Source: Fibrella aestuarina BUZ 2 (lineage in GTDB: Bacteria > Bacteroidota > Bacteroidia > Cytophagales > Spirosomataceae). From it: DNA of 64,000 bases. A program made the position numbers and the translations under genes. Location: positions 3,408,478 through 3,472,477 of the forward strand of contig NC_020054.1 of NCBI RefSeq assembly GCF_000331105.1. The letters run 5' to 3'. The notes below the pieces were generated by a model, which was not told where the DNA came from, searched no databases, and worked only from the letters and a program-made list of their open reading frames with translations. Positions 25,025-33,691 of this stretch are shown here, in pieces (position 1 is the stretch's first letter; every line of letters begins with the position of its first letter).

Positions 25025-26017
25025 CTAACTTTTCCTGTACACCACGTCGGCGAAATAATGGCGGCAATCGGTGAGCCACTGGGTGAGCGCAAAGCCTGTT
25101 TGTGAGGCAAGCTGCTCAATACCATCCCGAGTGAACTTCCGCGAGATTTCGGTGTGAATGAAGTCGCCGTAGGCAAACGGCACGGTCATATCCAGCGCCC
25201 GAATGTTGACAGTCTGTTTGGTTTGGCTGATCAGGTAGCTGCGCGCCTCACCCGATTCGGGATCATACAGTTCGTAATGATCGAAGGCAGCGAGGTTAAA
25301 GTCGGCGTCGAGGTCGCGGTTGAGGCGACGGAGCAGATTGAGGTTAAACGCTTTGGTTAGTCCCTCCCGGTCGTTGTAGGCGGCGTGGATCACGGCGGGG
25401 TGTTTTTGCAGGTCGAAACCCGTCAGCACGAGATCGCCCGGCTGCAGCTGCTGGCTAATCTGCGCGTAGAACGCAACGGCATCCGCAGGCGCAAAATTGC
25501 CGATGTTGGAGCCCAGAAACAGTACCACCTGCCGGGGCGCATCAGCGCCTTCGGTCGCTTGGTGGGTCAGTTGAGCCAGTGCTTCGGTGTAGTCGCCCAG
25601 TTGCGGCTGCACGGCCAACGCGGGCAACTTCTGCCGCAGATCGGCCGTGAGCCCGTCCAGCGCCGCCGCCGAGATATCGACAGGTACGTAGGTGAAACGA
25701 GCCCCCTGCTCCACAAAATGCGAGAGCAACAGCTTGGTTTTCAGGCCATCGCCTGCGCCGAGTTCAATCAGGTTGAAAGGCCGGTTGTCGGCGGCAAACA
25801 GGCTCAGTAGCTGCTCCTTGTTCGTATCCAGAATTTCATACTCGCTGCGGGTGAGGTAGTACTCGGGCAGGTGCATGATTTCGCTGAAGAGCCGACTGCC
25901 TTCATCGTCGTAAAAAAAACGGGATGACAGCCGTTTGGGCTGGCTCGTAAGGCCCCGGCGCACTTCGTCGGCGAGGACCGGGTCGAAAGCCGCTACGTTG
26001 GGTTGGTCGAGGGTCAT
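25025..26017 (-). CDS. egtD: L-histidine N-alpha-methyltransferase
   Basis: EgtD trimethylates histidine with SAM to give hercynine, the first step of ergothioneine synthesis. The 330-residue protein has the family opening KRLSSRFFYDDEGSRLF (about 28-44), the SAM-binding IELGAGDGLKT (84-94) and LFLGSNIGNF (about 168-177), plus conserved residues near the C-terminus (FTRDGIEQLA). Length is typical. It starts 7 bp after the egtB stop on the same strand, so the two are an operon. Confidence 0.93.
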   Translation of the reverse strand: MTLDQPNVAAFDPVLADEVRRGLTSQPKRLSSRFFYDDEGSRLFSEIMHLPEYYLTRSEYEILDTNKEQLLSLFAADNRPFNLIELGAGDGLKTKLLLSHFVEQGARFTYVPVDISAAALDGLTADLRQKLPALAVQPQLGDYTEALAQLTHQATEGADAPRQVVLFLGSNIGNFAPADAVAFYAQISQQLQPGDLVLTGFDLQKHPAVIHAAYNDREGLTKAFNLNLLRRLNRDLDADFNLAAFDHYELYDPESGEARSYLISQTKQTVNIRALDMTVPFAYGDFIHTEISRKFTRDGIEQLASQTGFALTQWLTDCRHYFADVVYRKS

Positions 26018-26024
26018 GATGTGG

Positions 26025-27197
26025 TTAGTAGGCCAGCCGGATACCGGTGTATTGCCACTGTTTGTCGGGTTGGAAAAAATTGCGGTAGGTAGGCCGGATC
26101 GACTCGGGTGGCGTGGCTACCGAGGCCCCACGCAGGACCATCTGACTGCTCATGAACTTGCCATTGTATTCGCCCACAGCACCCGGCGCGGTGGCGAAGC
26201 CGGGGTAGGGGAGATAAGCCGATCCCGTCCATTCCCAGCGTTGGCCCGTGTTGGGCAAGCCCTGTAGCCGGGCCGTTTCCCACTCGAACTCACTCGGCAG
26301 GCGCATGCCCCGCCAGCGGGCGTAGGCGTCGGCTTCGTAGAAACTGACGTGGCAAACCGGGGCCTCGGGGTCGATGGGTTGCAGGCCCGCGAAGGTGTAG
26401 TGTTGCCACTGCCCATCGACGGGATGCCAGTAGAGTGGCGACCGAACCCGGTTAGCGTTGACCCAGGCCCAGCCGTCGGACAGCCAGTGCTGAAACTGCT
26501 CATAGCCCCCCGCTTCTAGGAAAGCAAGGTACTCCGCGTTGGTCACCAACGTACCTGACAGCGTGGTCGTGTTCAGGTACGTTCGGTGGGCGCCCAATTC
26601 GTTGTCAAAGCAGAAGCCGTCTCCCTGATAACCAACGGTATACACCCCTTCGGCCACCGTAACGGGTGTTGCCGCAGACTGAGGCGTATGCTCTTCGACG
26701 GGTATCTCGAGCGGCGGGAAAAGCGGGTTGTGCCCCAGCGTGTATTTGATGTCGGTAACAAGCAGTTCCTGATGTTGCCGTTCGTGTTCGATGCCGAGCG
26801 TTATCAGGTTGGTCAGCGTATCGTCGGGCGAAAAGTCGGTCAGGAAACGGTCCATCTGCTCGTCCACGTAGGTCCGGTACCGAAACACCTCGGCCACGGT
26901 GGGGCGGCTGAGGTTCCCCCGTTGGGTACGTAACGACCGCCGACCAACCGTCTCGTAATAGCTGTTGAACACGAAGCTGAATTCGTCGTGAAAAACGCGA
27001 TACCCCGGCAGGTTAGGCTGGAGCACAAACGTTTCCCAGAACCAGGTGGTGTGGCCCAGGTGCCATTTGGCCGGCGAGGCGTCGGGCATCGGCTGGACCA
27101 CGTAGTCTTCGGTTTCGAGCCCGGCGCAAAGCTGTATTGTCTGGGTGCGAACCTGCTGGAACGAGGCCGCCAGCGTATCGGAAGGAGCAAGGATCAT
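26025..27197 (-). CDS. egtB: Ergothioneine biosynthesis sulfoxide synthase EgtB
   Basis: EgtB is a non-haem iron enzyme that joins hercynine to a thiol donor with oxygen. An N-terminal DinB-like domain has the iron ligands His49 (GHTTWFWE), His138 and His142 (EHERQHQE). A C-terminal formylglycine-generating-enzyme-like domain follows (about 160-390) with EWTGSAYLPY. At 390 residues it is the compact form. It is the first gene of an operon with egtD. No egtA, egtC or egtE is adjacent. Whether the donor is cysteine or gamma-glutamylcysteine cannot be decided by eye. Confidence 0.92.
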   Translation of the reverse strand: MILAPSDTLAASFQQVRTQTIQLCAGLETEDYVVQPMPDASPAKWHLGHTTWFWETFVLQPNLPGYRVFHDEFSFVFNSYYETVGRRSLRTQRGNLSRPTVAEVFRYRTYVDEQMDRFLTDFSPDDTLTNLITLGIEHERQHQELLVTDIKYTLGHNPLFPPLEIPVEEHTPQSAATPVTVAEGVYTVGYQGDGFCFDNELGAHRTYLNTTTLSGTLVTNAEYLAFLEAGGYEQFQHWLSDGWAWVNANRVRSPLYWHPVDGQWQHYTFAGLQPIDPEAPVCHVSFYEADAYARWRGMRLPSEFEWETARLQGLPNTGQRWEWTGSAYLPYPGFATAPGAVGEYNGKFMSSQMVLRGASVATPPESIRPTYRNFFQPDKQWQYTGIRLAY

Positions 27198-27240
27198 AAA
27201 CGGAAAAGGTGGGCGATTCGGTCTGTCCCTAGTAAACCCG

Positions 27241-27735
27241 TTAGCTAGCCGAAGTGTTACCGGTGGCTATTGTGTTAGCAACCTGCCAACCAGCCCCGAG
27301 GGTAAGCGCATCTTCCAGCAGCGCCACCGCCGTGTCGGGGAGCCCTCGCTCGTGTGTCAGGTAACGACGTAGGTGGAAGAAGGCAAACGTACCCACCAGC
27401 GCGCCCGCCGCGCCCAGCACAGCGCCAAATCGGCCCGATTGGCCCTGTGCTTCGCCAACGGCCGCCCCACAAACGGCCCCCGATGCCAGCCGAACCATGA
27501 GCTGCGGGGGCGAGGTGCGGTCTGGCCCATTCGGGGCTTTGTCGCCCAGCAATTCGGTGCCAGCCAGTACTGTCAATGTTTTCGCGGCGTTGGGATTGGT
27601 CAGGAAGTGCAACCGGCTGTTGGCTAGCGGGTTGGCGGGCGATTGGCTCAGGTGGCGACTCAGCAGCGCCGGGGCTGAGAGGGCCCGCATACCGGCGACG
27701 ACGCCGATCAGAAAGGGTGAAAATGAAGCTGTCAT
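27241..27735 (-). CDS. DUF4126 family membrane protein
   Basis: A 164-residue protein with hydrophobic glycine/alanine-rich segments, including GVVAGMRALSAPALLS at the N-terminus and GAVCGAAVGEAQGQSGRFGAVLGAAGALVGTFAFF in the middle (read as two parts). The N-terminal motif and length match DUF4126. Function unknown. It lies 43 bp upstream of egtB on the same strand and may be co-transcribed with it, but there is no known link to ergothioneine. Confidence 0.75.
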   Translation of the reverse strand: MTASFSPFLIGVVAGMRALSAPALLSRHLSQSPANPLANSRLHFLTNPNAAKTLTVLAGTELLGDKAPNGPDRTSPPQLMVRLASGAVCGAAVGEAQGQSGRFGAVLGAAGALVGTFAFFHLRRYLTHERGLPDTAVALLEDALTLGAGWQVANTIATGNTSAS

Positions 27736-27804
27736 AGGAAAATAAGGTGTTGAAGGCTGAACCGCTGGCCCGCCATACTGTTCAGGTGCCAGAGTTTGTG
27801 GGCG

Positions 27805-27812
27805 TATCTTTG
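27805..27812 (+). promoter_or_regulatory. Candidate -7 box for the ABC gene
   Basis: TATCTTTG is a perfect TAnnTTTG match, 11 bp before the ATG at 27824. No well-placed -33 element is evident. Confidence 0.45.
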
Positions 27813-27823
27813 CCCCAGATCAT

Positions 27824-29290
27824 ATGCAACCTGACCAACCTCTCATTGCGTTAACCAACGCCACATTCCGGCGCGTTGGGGCATCGGCAAGCGGTCCTCC
27901 GTTTGCCTTGTCAAATCTGACCTGGGCGCTTCACCCTGGCGATCACTGGGCTATACTGGGGCCAACCGGCTCGGGCAAAAGCCTGTTTCTGGATGCACTA
28001 GCCGGGCGAGTCGGTGTGGCGGCGGGCCAACGGCGCTACGTGGCCGATCTGTCGCTGACGGCCATTAACCTGGTGCCCCGCGATTTTTCGTTCGATCGGC
28101 GGGTGGCGAGTGCGGCCCAATTCTACCAGCAACGCTACAGCGCCGATGCCGCCCAACTGGCGCCCACCGTCTGGGCCGTGTTGCAGGAACAGGTGTTGCC
28201 CGTCGGGACGGTCGACCCGGCGTCGGTGACGCTGCCGCCACCGGCGCATCCGGCCGACTGGCTGGCCGACGTGGCCCAAACCATGCAGATCACGCACCTG
28301 CTCGATCGCCCGCTGACGTCGCTCTCCAACGGCGAAACCCGCCGGACGTTGCTGGCCCGCACCCTGCTGCGCCGCCCGCGCGTGTTGCTACTCGATAACC
28401 CATTCGTTGGGCTGGATGCCCACAGCCGGGCACTGCTGCACGAAACGCTCAACCGCGTGGCGCAATCAGGGGTATCGCTGGTGCTGGTGACCGACGAGCG
28501 CGAAATCCCGACGGCCATTACCCATCGATTGCACCTGACAGCCCCCGCTCAAATCAGCAACACGCTCCCGACACCCGAACCAGTTCGGCGGGCACTAACG
28601 GCGGCGGATACGTTTACCAATGCCATCGTGCTGCGCGAGGTGCAGGTACGTTACGGCAATATGGTGGTGCTGGACAAGATCAGCTGGACGGTGCGGCGGG
28701 GGGAGAAATGGGCGTTGCTGGGGCCTAACGGGTCGGGGAAAAGTACGCTGCTGAGCCTGATTACGGCCGATAACCCGCAGGCCTATGCCAACCACGTCGA
28801 GCTGTTCGACCGGCGGCGCGGGGTGGGGCAGAGCATCTGGGCGGTGAAGCAACGCATGGGGTTTGTGTCGCCCGAACTGCATCTGTACTTCGATCGCAAT
28901 ACCACCGTCTGGTCGGCGGTAGCGTCGGGGCTGTTCGACTCGATGGGCCTGTTTCGTAAACTGACCGACGCGCAAACGATGCAGGTCACGGCCCAGCTAC
29001 AGGCGCTGGACCTGTGGGCGCTACGCGACGAAACCCTGGCGTCGCTGTCGGTGGGCCAACAACGCTGGACCCTGCTGGCTCGGGCCCTGGTGAAACAACC
29101 ACCCCTGTTGATCCTGGACGAACCCACGCAGGGCCTCGATACCCCCCACATTGACGCGTTCCGGACCCTCATCGACACCTATTGCGCGCAGGCCCCCGAG
29201 ACGACGCTCATCTATGTGACGCACTACCCCGACGAGCTACCCCGCTGCATTACTCAAACGCTTCGGCTGGAGAAGGGGAGGGTTGTTTGA
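27824..29290 (+). CDS. ABC ATP-binding protein with two ATPase domains (ModF/PhrA-like)
   Basis: A 488-residue protein with two ABC ATPase domains and no membrane segment. Domain 1 (about 8-235) has Walker A GPTGSGKS, signature LSNGETRR and Walker B VLLLDNPF. Domain 2 (about 265-488) has GPNGSGKST, LSVGQQRW and LLILDEPT. In domain 1 the Walker B Asp is followed by Asn instead of the catalytic Glu, so that site is probably hydrolysis-poor. The layout matches ModF/PhrA, a group linked to molybdate genes or photorepair in name only; here neither neighbour is present. Function is uncertain. Confidence 0.82.
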   Translation: MQPDQPLIALTNATFRRVGASASGPPFALSNLTWALHPGDHWAILGPTGSGKSLFLDALAGRVGVAAGQRRYVADLSLTAINLVPRDFSFDRRVASAAQFYQQRYSADAAQLAPTVWAVLQEQVLPVGTVDPASVTLPPPAHPADWLADVAQTMQITHLLDRPLTSLSNGETRRTLLARTLLRRPRVLLLDNPFVGLDAHSRALLHETLNRVAQSGVSLVLVTDEREIPTAITHRLHLTAPAQISNTLPTPEPVRRALTAADTFTNAIVLREVQVRYGNMVVLDKISWTVRRGEKWALLGPNGSGKSTLLSLITADNPQAYANHVELFDRRRGVGQSIWAVKQRMGFVSPELHLYFDRNTTVWSAVASGLFDSMGLFRKLTDAQTMQVTAQLQALDLWALRDETLASLSVGQQRWTLLARALVKQPPLLILDEPTQGLDTPHIDAFRTLIDTYCAQAPETTLIYVTHYPDELPRCITQTLRLEKGRVV

Positions 29291-29307
29291 CTGGTTGGTG
29301 TTTAAAG

Positions 29308-29343
29308 TTTGCCCCTCAAACTCCCACCCCTCCCTTATCTTCG
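29308..29343 (+). promoter_or_regulatory. Candidate promoter for folD
   Basis: TTTG at 29308-29311 and TATCTTCG at 29336-29343 are 24 bp apart, close to the Bacteroidota consensus. The ATG at 29366 follows 22 bp later. Confidence 0.4.
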
Positions 29344-29365
29344 CGCAACCATTATGTAGGGCATC

Positions 29366-30244
29366 ATGATTCTTTTGGACGGTAAATTACTTTCTGCGCA
29401 GATCAAGCAGGAGATTGCGGCAGATGTCGCACAGATTAAGGCCGAGGGCGGTAAAATTCCCCATCTGGTCGCCATTCTGGTCGGAACGGCCGGGCGATCA
29501 GAGACCTACGTGGCCAGTAAGATGAAAAGTTGTGAAGAAGTCGGTATGCACTCGACGCTGATTCGGTTCGACGACGACGTGACCGAAGCCGAGCTGCTGG
29601 CCGCCGTGACCGACGTGAATAACAACCCGGACATGGACGGGCTGATCGTGCAACTGCCGCTACCGAAGCACATCAACCCCGACAAGGTGATGGAAACCAT
29701 TCTGCCCGCCAAAGACGTCGACGGCTTTCACCCGATCAACATCGGACGCATGGCGAAAGGGTTACCCGCCTACGTGTCGGCCACGCCGCAGGGCATTCTG
29801 GAAATGCTCAAACGCTACGACATCTCTACCAGCGGTAAGCACTGCGTGGTGGTGGGCCGCAGCCAGATTGTGGGCCTGCCCATGAGCATCCTGATGCAGC
29901 GCAACGATTACCCCGGTAACTGCACCGTCACCCTGACACACTCGAAGACCCAAAACCTGGCCGAAATTTGCCGCTCCGCCGACATTCTGATCGCGGCGCT
30001 GGGCCGGCCCGAATTCATCACCGCCGATATGGTCAAAGAAGGCGCGGTGGTAATCGACGTGGGCCTCGAACGGGTACCGGACGCGACCAAGAAGAGCGGC
30101 TTTGCGCTGAAAGGCGACGTGAAGTTCGACGAGGTGGCTCCCAAAACCAGCTACATCACGCCCGTACCCGGCGGCGTTGGGCTGATGACCATCTGCTCGC
30201 TGATGCAGAACACGCTCAAAGCCGCCCGCCGCGAGGTGTATTAA
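29366..30244 (+). CDS. folD: Bifunctional methylenetetrahydrofolate dehydrogenase/cyclohydrolase
   Basis: FolD oxidises 5,10-methylene-THF to methenyl-THF and hydrolyses it to 10-formyl-THF in one-carbon metabolism. The 292-residue protein has the catalytic lysine region [13 protein letters not shown] (about 50-62), [27 protein letters not shown], the nucleotide-binding [12 protein letters not shown] (about 160-171) and [10 protein letters not shown] near the end. All core motifs are present. It has its own candidate promoter and ends in a hairpin. Confidence 0.96.
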   Translation: MILLDGKLLSAQIKQEIAADVAQIKAEGGKIPHLVAILVGTAGRSETYVASKMKSCEEVGMHSTLIRFDDDVTEAELLAAVTDVNNNPDMDGLIVQLPLPKHINPDKVMETILPAKDVDGFHPINIGRMAKGLPAYVSATPQGILEMLKRYDISTSGKHCVVVGRSQIVGLPMSILMQRNDYPGNCTVTLTHSKTQNLAEICRSADILIAALGRPEFITADMVKEGAVVIDVGLERVPDATKKSGFALKGDVKFDEVAPKTSYITPVPGGVGLMTICSLMQNTLKAARREVY

Positions 30245-30257
30245 GCGATACGCCCGT

Positions 30258-30300
30258 TACGCGTCGATGCGTTTTCCGAAACGGAAGGCATCGACGCGTA
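30258..30300. terminator. Hairpin after folD
   Basis: TACGCGTCGATGC at 30258-30270 pairs exactly with 30288-30300. The loop forms an additional TTCCG/CGGAA stem. It ends folD before the secreted hydrolase gene. Confidence 0.65.
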
Positions 30301-30342
30301 CTCCATTGCCCCGATTTCCTAACCCTTGCTTACTCAACGTTA

Positions 30343-32196
30343 ATGGCTGCACGTTTCCGCAACGTACTCCCTGTTTGGTGTCTTCTCTTTCTATGTGCGC
30401 TATGTGTGCTGCCCAGACCCGATGCGCTGGCCCAGCCCAAGCGCGAATTTCGGGCGGCCTGGATTGCCACGGTCAGCAATATCGACTGGCCATCGCGGCC
30501 GGGGCTGTCGGCCGATCAGCAGCGGGCCGAGTTTGTCAAGATCCTTACTCAGCATCAGCAGGCGGGGCTCAACGCGGTGGTCGTGCAGGTTCGTAGTGCC
30601 TGCGATGCGCTCTATCCGAGTGCGTTCGAGCCCTGGGCCGACGTGCTGACGGGGCGGCAGGGGCAGGCTCCCGACTATGACCCGCTGGCCTTTATGATTG
30701 CCGAATGCCACAAGCGGGGCCTGGAGTTTCATGCCTGGTTCAATCCATATCGGGCGGTGGCCAACACGCAGGTGGGTACGTTGCACGCGGCTCACATCGC
30801 CCGCAAACGCCCCGACTGGCTACTGGCGCAGGGCACATTGCGCATTCTGAACCCTGGCCTGCCTGCCGTGCGTAACTACGTCGCGGGCGTGATTATGGAC
30901 GTGGTGCGGCGCTACGACATCGACGGCGTTCATTTCGACGACTACTTCTATCCCTATCCGCCCGGCCCAGGTACGTTGCCGTTCAACGACGACGCCACCT
31001 TTGCGGCCAACAAACGGGGCTTCACTAACCGGGCGGCTTGGCGGCGCGATAACGTCAATCTTTTCATCAAACAGATGGCCGACAGCCTTCAGGCCACCAA
31101 ACCCTGGGTGAAGTTTGGGGTGTCGCCGTTTGGTATCTGGCAAAACAAATCGGCGGCGCAACCGCTGGGGTCTACGAGTCGTGGCCTGCAAAGCTACAGC
31201 GACATCTACGCCGACTCGCGGCAGTGGATACAGGCGGGCTGGCTCGACTATGTAGCCCCGCAACTATACTGGAACAGCAAGCAGACGTCGGCTAATTACG
31301 GGCAACTGGTGCCGTGGTGGTCGGCCGTGGTACAGAGTAGCCCGGCTACGGCGGGCGTCAACCGGCACCTGTACATTGGGCAGGCGGCCTACCGGGTGGG
31401 CGCCGCGGGCGAAAGCGCGACCTGGAACGTAGCAGGCCATATGCCTGACCAGCTTCGGCTCAATCGTAGCACTGTGGCCGTGCAGGGTAGTATTTTCTAC
31501 AACACCTCGACCTTCAACCGGAATCCGCTGGGCCTGCGTGACAGCCTGCGCACGGCGGCGTTTTACGGACGACCCGCCCTGCGCCCGGCTATGCCCTGGA
31601 AACACAACACGCCCCTGCCCGCACCCACACAATTACAGGCCGAGCGGCAAGGTAGTTGGGTAGCGTTACACTGGGAAAAGCCCTCAACAGTAGCGGACGA
31701 ACTGAACCGCATCCGGCAGTTTGCGGTGTATCGCTTCATCGATGGGCAGGTGGTATCGACCGAAGATCCGACCGCGTTACTGGCGATCACCGCTACCGAT
31801 ACGACGGATTTTGTCGATGCCAACGTACCTGAGGGGCGCACCGTGCGCTACCTGGTAACGGCCCTGAACCGGCTGCATTCTGAAAGCCCGGCCAGCAACG
31901 TGGCGGTGGCATCGGCGGGCGCCGACGATGAACCGGCCGGGTTTGACTTGCGCCTGTCGCCCAACCCGGTCTCTGAACGGGTCGTGATCGATTACGACCT
32001 GCCTGCCGAATGCACGGTCCGGCTGGGCATCCGCGACACGTCGGGCCGGGCGATTACCCAACTACCCGAACAGCGACAAAGCGCCGGTACGTACAGCATT
32101 CTGTTTCGCCCTACCCAACTACCCAGCGGGGTGTATTTCGTGGTGTTGCAGGCCAATGGCCACGAGCTTTCCCGCCGGATGCTGGTGGCGCACTAA
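30343..32196 (+). CDS. GHL10-type (DUF187) secreted hydrolase with T9SS sorting domain
   Basis: A 617-residue exported protein. I chose the ATG at 30343, which gives a signal peptide (LPVWCLLFLCALCVLP, cleaved after DALAQ). The frame is open further upstream but inside folD. The GHL10 TIM-barrel-like domain (about 35-400) has EFRAAWIATVSNIDWPS, GLEFHAWFNPYR and DGVHFDDYFYPYP. A fibronectin-like region follows (about 430-530). The C-terminal 80 residues (LRLSPNPVSERVVIDYDL onward) are a type IX secretion (Por) sorting signal, so the protein is secreted or surface-attached. Known relatives are YngK-like proteins with possible glycoside hydrolase activity on peptidoglycan or polysaccharide; substrate unknown. 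Confidence 0.88.
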   Translation: MAARFRNVLPVWCLLFLCALCVLPRPDALAQPKREFRAAWIATVSNIDWPSRPGLSADQQRAEFVKILTQHQQAGLNAVVVQVRSACDALYPSAFEPWADVLTGRQGQAPDYDPLAFMIAECHKRGLEFHAWFNPYRAVANTQVGTLHAAHIARKRPDWLLAQGTLRILNPGLPAVRNYVAGVIMDVVRRYDIDGVHFDDYFYPYPPGPGTLPFNDDATFAANKRGFTNRAAWRRDNVNLFIKQMADSLQATKPWVKFGVSPFGIWQNKSAAQPLGSTSRGLQSYSDIYADSRQWIQAGWLDYVAPQLYWNSKQTSANYGQLVPWWSAVVQSSPATAGVNRHLYIGQAAYRVGAAGESATWNVAGHMPDQLRLNRSTVAVQGSIFYNTSTFNRNPLGLRDSLRTAAFYGRPALRPAMPWKHNTPLPAPTQLQAERQGSWVALHWEKPSTVADELNRIRQFAVYRFIDGQVVSTEDPTALLAITATDTTDFVDANVPEGRTVRYLVTALNRLHSESPASNVAVASAGADDEPAGFDLRLSPNPVSERVVIDYDLPAECTVRLGIRDTSGRAITQLPEQRQSAGTYSILFRPTQLPSGVYFVVLQANGHELSRRMLVAH

Positions 32197-32203
32197 GCGA
32201 ATT

Positions 32204-33691
32204 CTATTCCCATCCGCCGCCCAGGGCGCGGTACAAATCGGTCATGGCCAGAAACTGCGCCTGCTTCGTGTTGATGAGCGCCAGTTCGGCCTCTAGTACG
32301 CTGCGTTGGGCGGTGATCACTTCCAGATAGGAGGCGTAACCGCTGGCAAACAGGTCATTGGAGGTGCTCACGGCCTGCCGAAGCGTAGTCACTTCCTGCG
32401 TTTGCCAGTTGGCTACCTGCCGGAAATTATCGACGGCCTGTAGCTGCGTGCTCACCTCACTGAAGCCCGTCAGCACCGTTTGCCGATAGCGGAAAAACGC
32501 CTCGCGGCTCTGGGCGATCGAGCCCCGGTAATTGGCCTTCAGAAAACGACGGTTGAACAGCGGCGCCGACAGCCCGCCTAATAGGCCCGCGGCAATCGAG
32601 CCGGGGTTGGTCAGCGTCGCGACGCGAAAGGCGTTGAGACCCAGGTAGGCCGAGAGGTTGAGGCTAGGCAGAAACTCGGCCCGGGCCACGTCGACATCCA
32701 CGTTGGTGGCCTGAAGCTCCAGTTCGGCCTGCCGGATGTCGGGGCGCCGAACGAGCATCTGCACGGGGAGGCCCGTCGGCGCCTGACCCGGTAATTCACG
32801 GTCTTCCAGCGACCGGCCGCGTGCAATGGGCTGCGGGTAGCGGCCCAGTAATTGATTCAGTTCGTTCTCGGCCTGCGCCGCCTGCTGACGTACCTGACCC
32901 TGGCGGCTGCGGGTATTCAGCAACTGCGCGGCAAACTGCTGCACGGCCAGCTCGGTCACCCGGCCCGCCTGTTTCTGCACCCGGACCAATTCGAGGGCTC
33001 GTTGCTGAAAATCAATGTTTTCCTGGATGATGTTCAACTCGCCATCCAGGGCCAGCAAGGCGTAATAATACCGCGCCACCTGCGCCACCAGACTCGTCAC
33101 CACGGCCTGCCGACCCCGTTCCGACGCCAGCAACCGCAGGTAAGCGGCCTTACGTCGATTGCGGAGTTTGCCCCAGATGTCGAGTTCCCAGGTGCTGCGA
33201 AAGCCGAGGAAATAGTCGGGCGTCGGGTTGGGGATGAGCTTATCGCCCCGGATGTTGTTCGACAGGTTCGTGTCGAAGTTACCCACGCCGTTGAGCGTAT
33301 ACTGCCCGTAGCGGTCGACCCCCGCCGAGGCTGTCGCGTTGATCTGCGGTGCCAGAAACCCCCGGCTGTACTCAAACGTAGCGCGAGCCTGCTCGATGCG
33401 TTGCAGGGCAATGCGTAGGTCGAGGTTGTTGGTCAGTGCCGTGTCGATCAGTGCCACCAGCGCCGGTTCGGCGAAAAACGCCCGCCACGACTGACCGGCA
33501 ATGGACGTTGAGTCGTTGGCGTAGTTGGTTTGTCGGCTAAACGAAGCGGGCACCGACGTGTTGCGACTGTCGCTGAGTGGTACGGCTTCGGGCTGAAACA
33601 GGGGTTTTACTGACTGACAGCCCGCCAGCAGCGCCAGCGCCGCCAGATAGCCGGTTTTCTTTATTAGATCAGGAATGAACAATCGTACCAT
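32204..33691 (-). CDS. NodT-family RND efflux outer-membrane lipoprotein
   Basis: A 495-residue TolC-like outer-membrane channel. The lipoprotein signal ends ALLAGCQSV, with the acylated Cys at about residue 25. The duplicated alpha-helical domain shows NNLDLRIALQRIEQAR and the repeat NVDVDVARAEFLPSLNLSAYLG. It is the last gene of a three-gene efflux operon. Its start overlaps the end of the RND pump gene by 23 bp, so translation is probably coupled. Confidence 0.92.
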   Translation of the reverse strand: MVRLFIPDLIKKTGYLAALALLAGCQSVKPLFQPEAVPLSDSRNTSVPASFSRQTNYANDSTSIAGQSWRAFFAEPALVALIDTALTNNLDLRIALQRIEQARATFEYSRGFLAPQINATASAGVDRYGQYTLNGVGNFDTNLSNNIRGDKLIPNPTPDYFLGFRSTWELDIWGKLRNRRKAAYLRLLASERGRQAVVTSLVAQVARYYYALLALDGELNIIQENIDFQQRALELVRVQKQAGRVTELAVQQFAAQLLNTRSRQGQVRQQAAQAENELNQLLGRYPQPIARGRSLEDRELPGQAPTGLPVQMLVRRPDIRQAELELQATNVDVDVARAEFLPSLNLSAYLGLNAFRVATLTNPGSIAAGLLGGLSAPLFNRRFLKANYRGSIAQSREAFFRYRQTVLTGFSEVSTQLQAVDNFRQVANWQTQEVTTLRQAVSTSNDLFASGYASYLEVITAQRSVLEAELALINTKQAQFLAMTDLYRALGGGWE

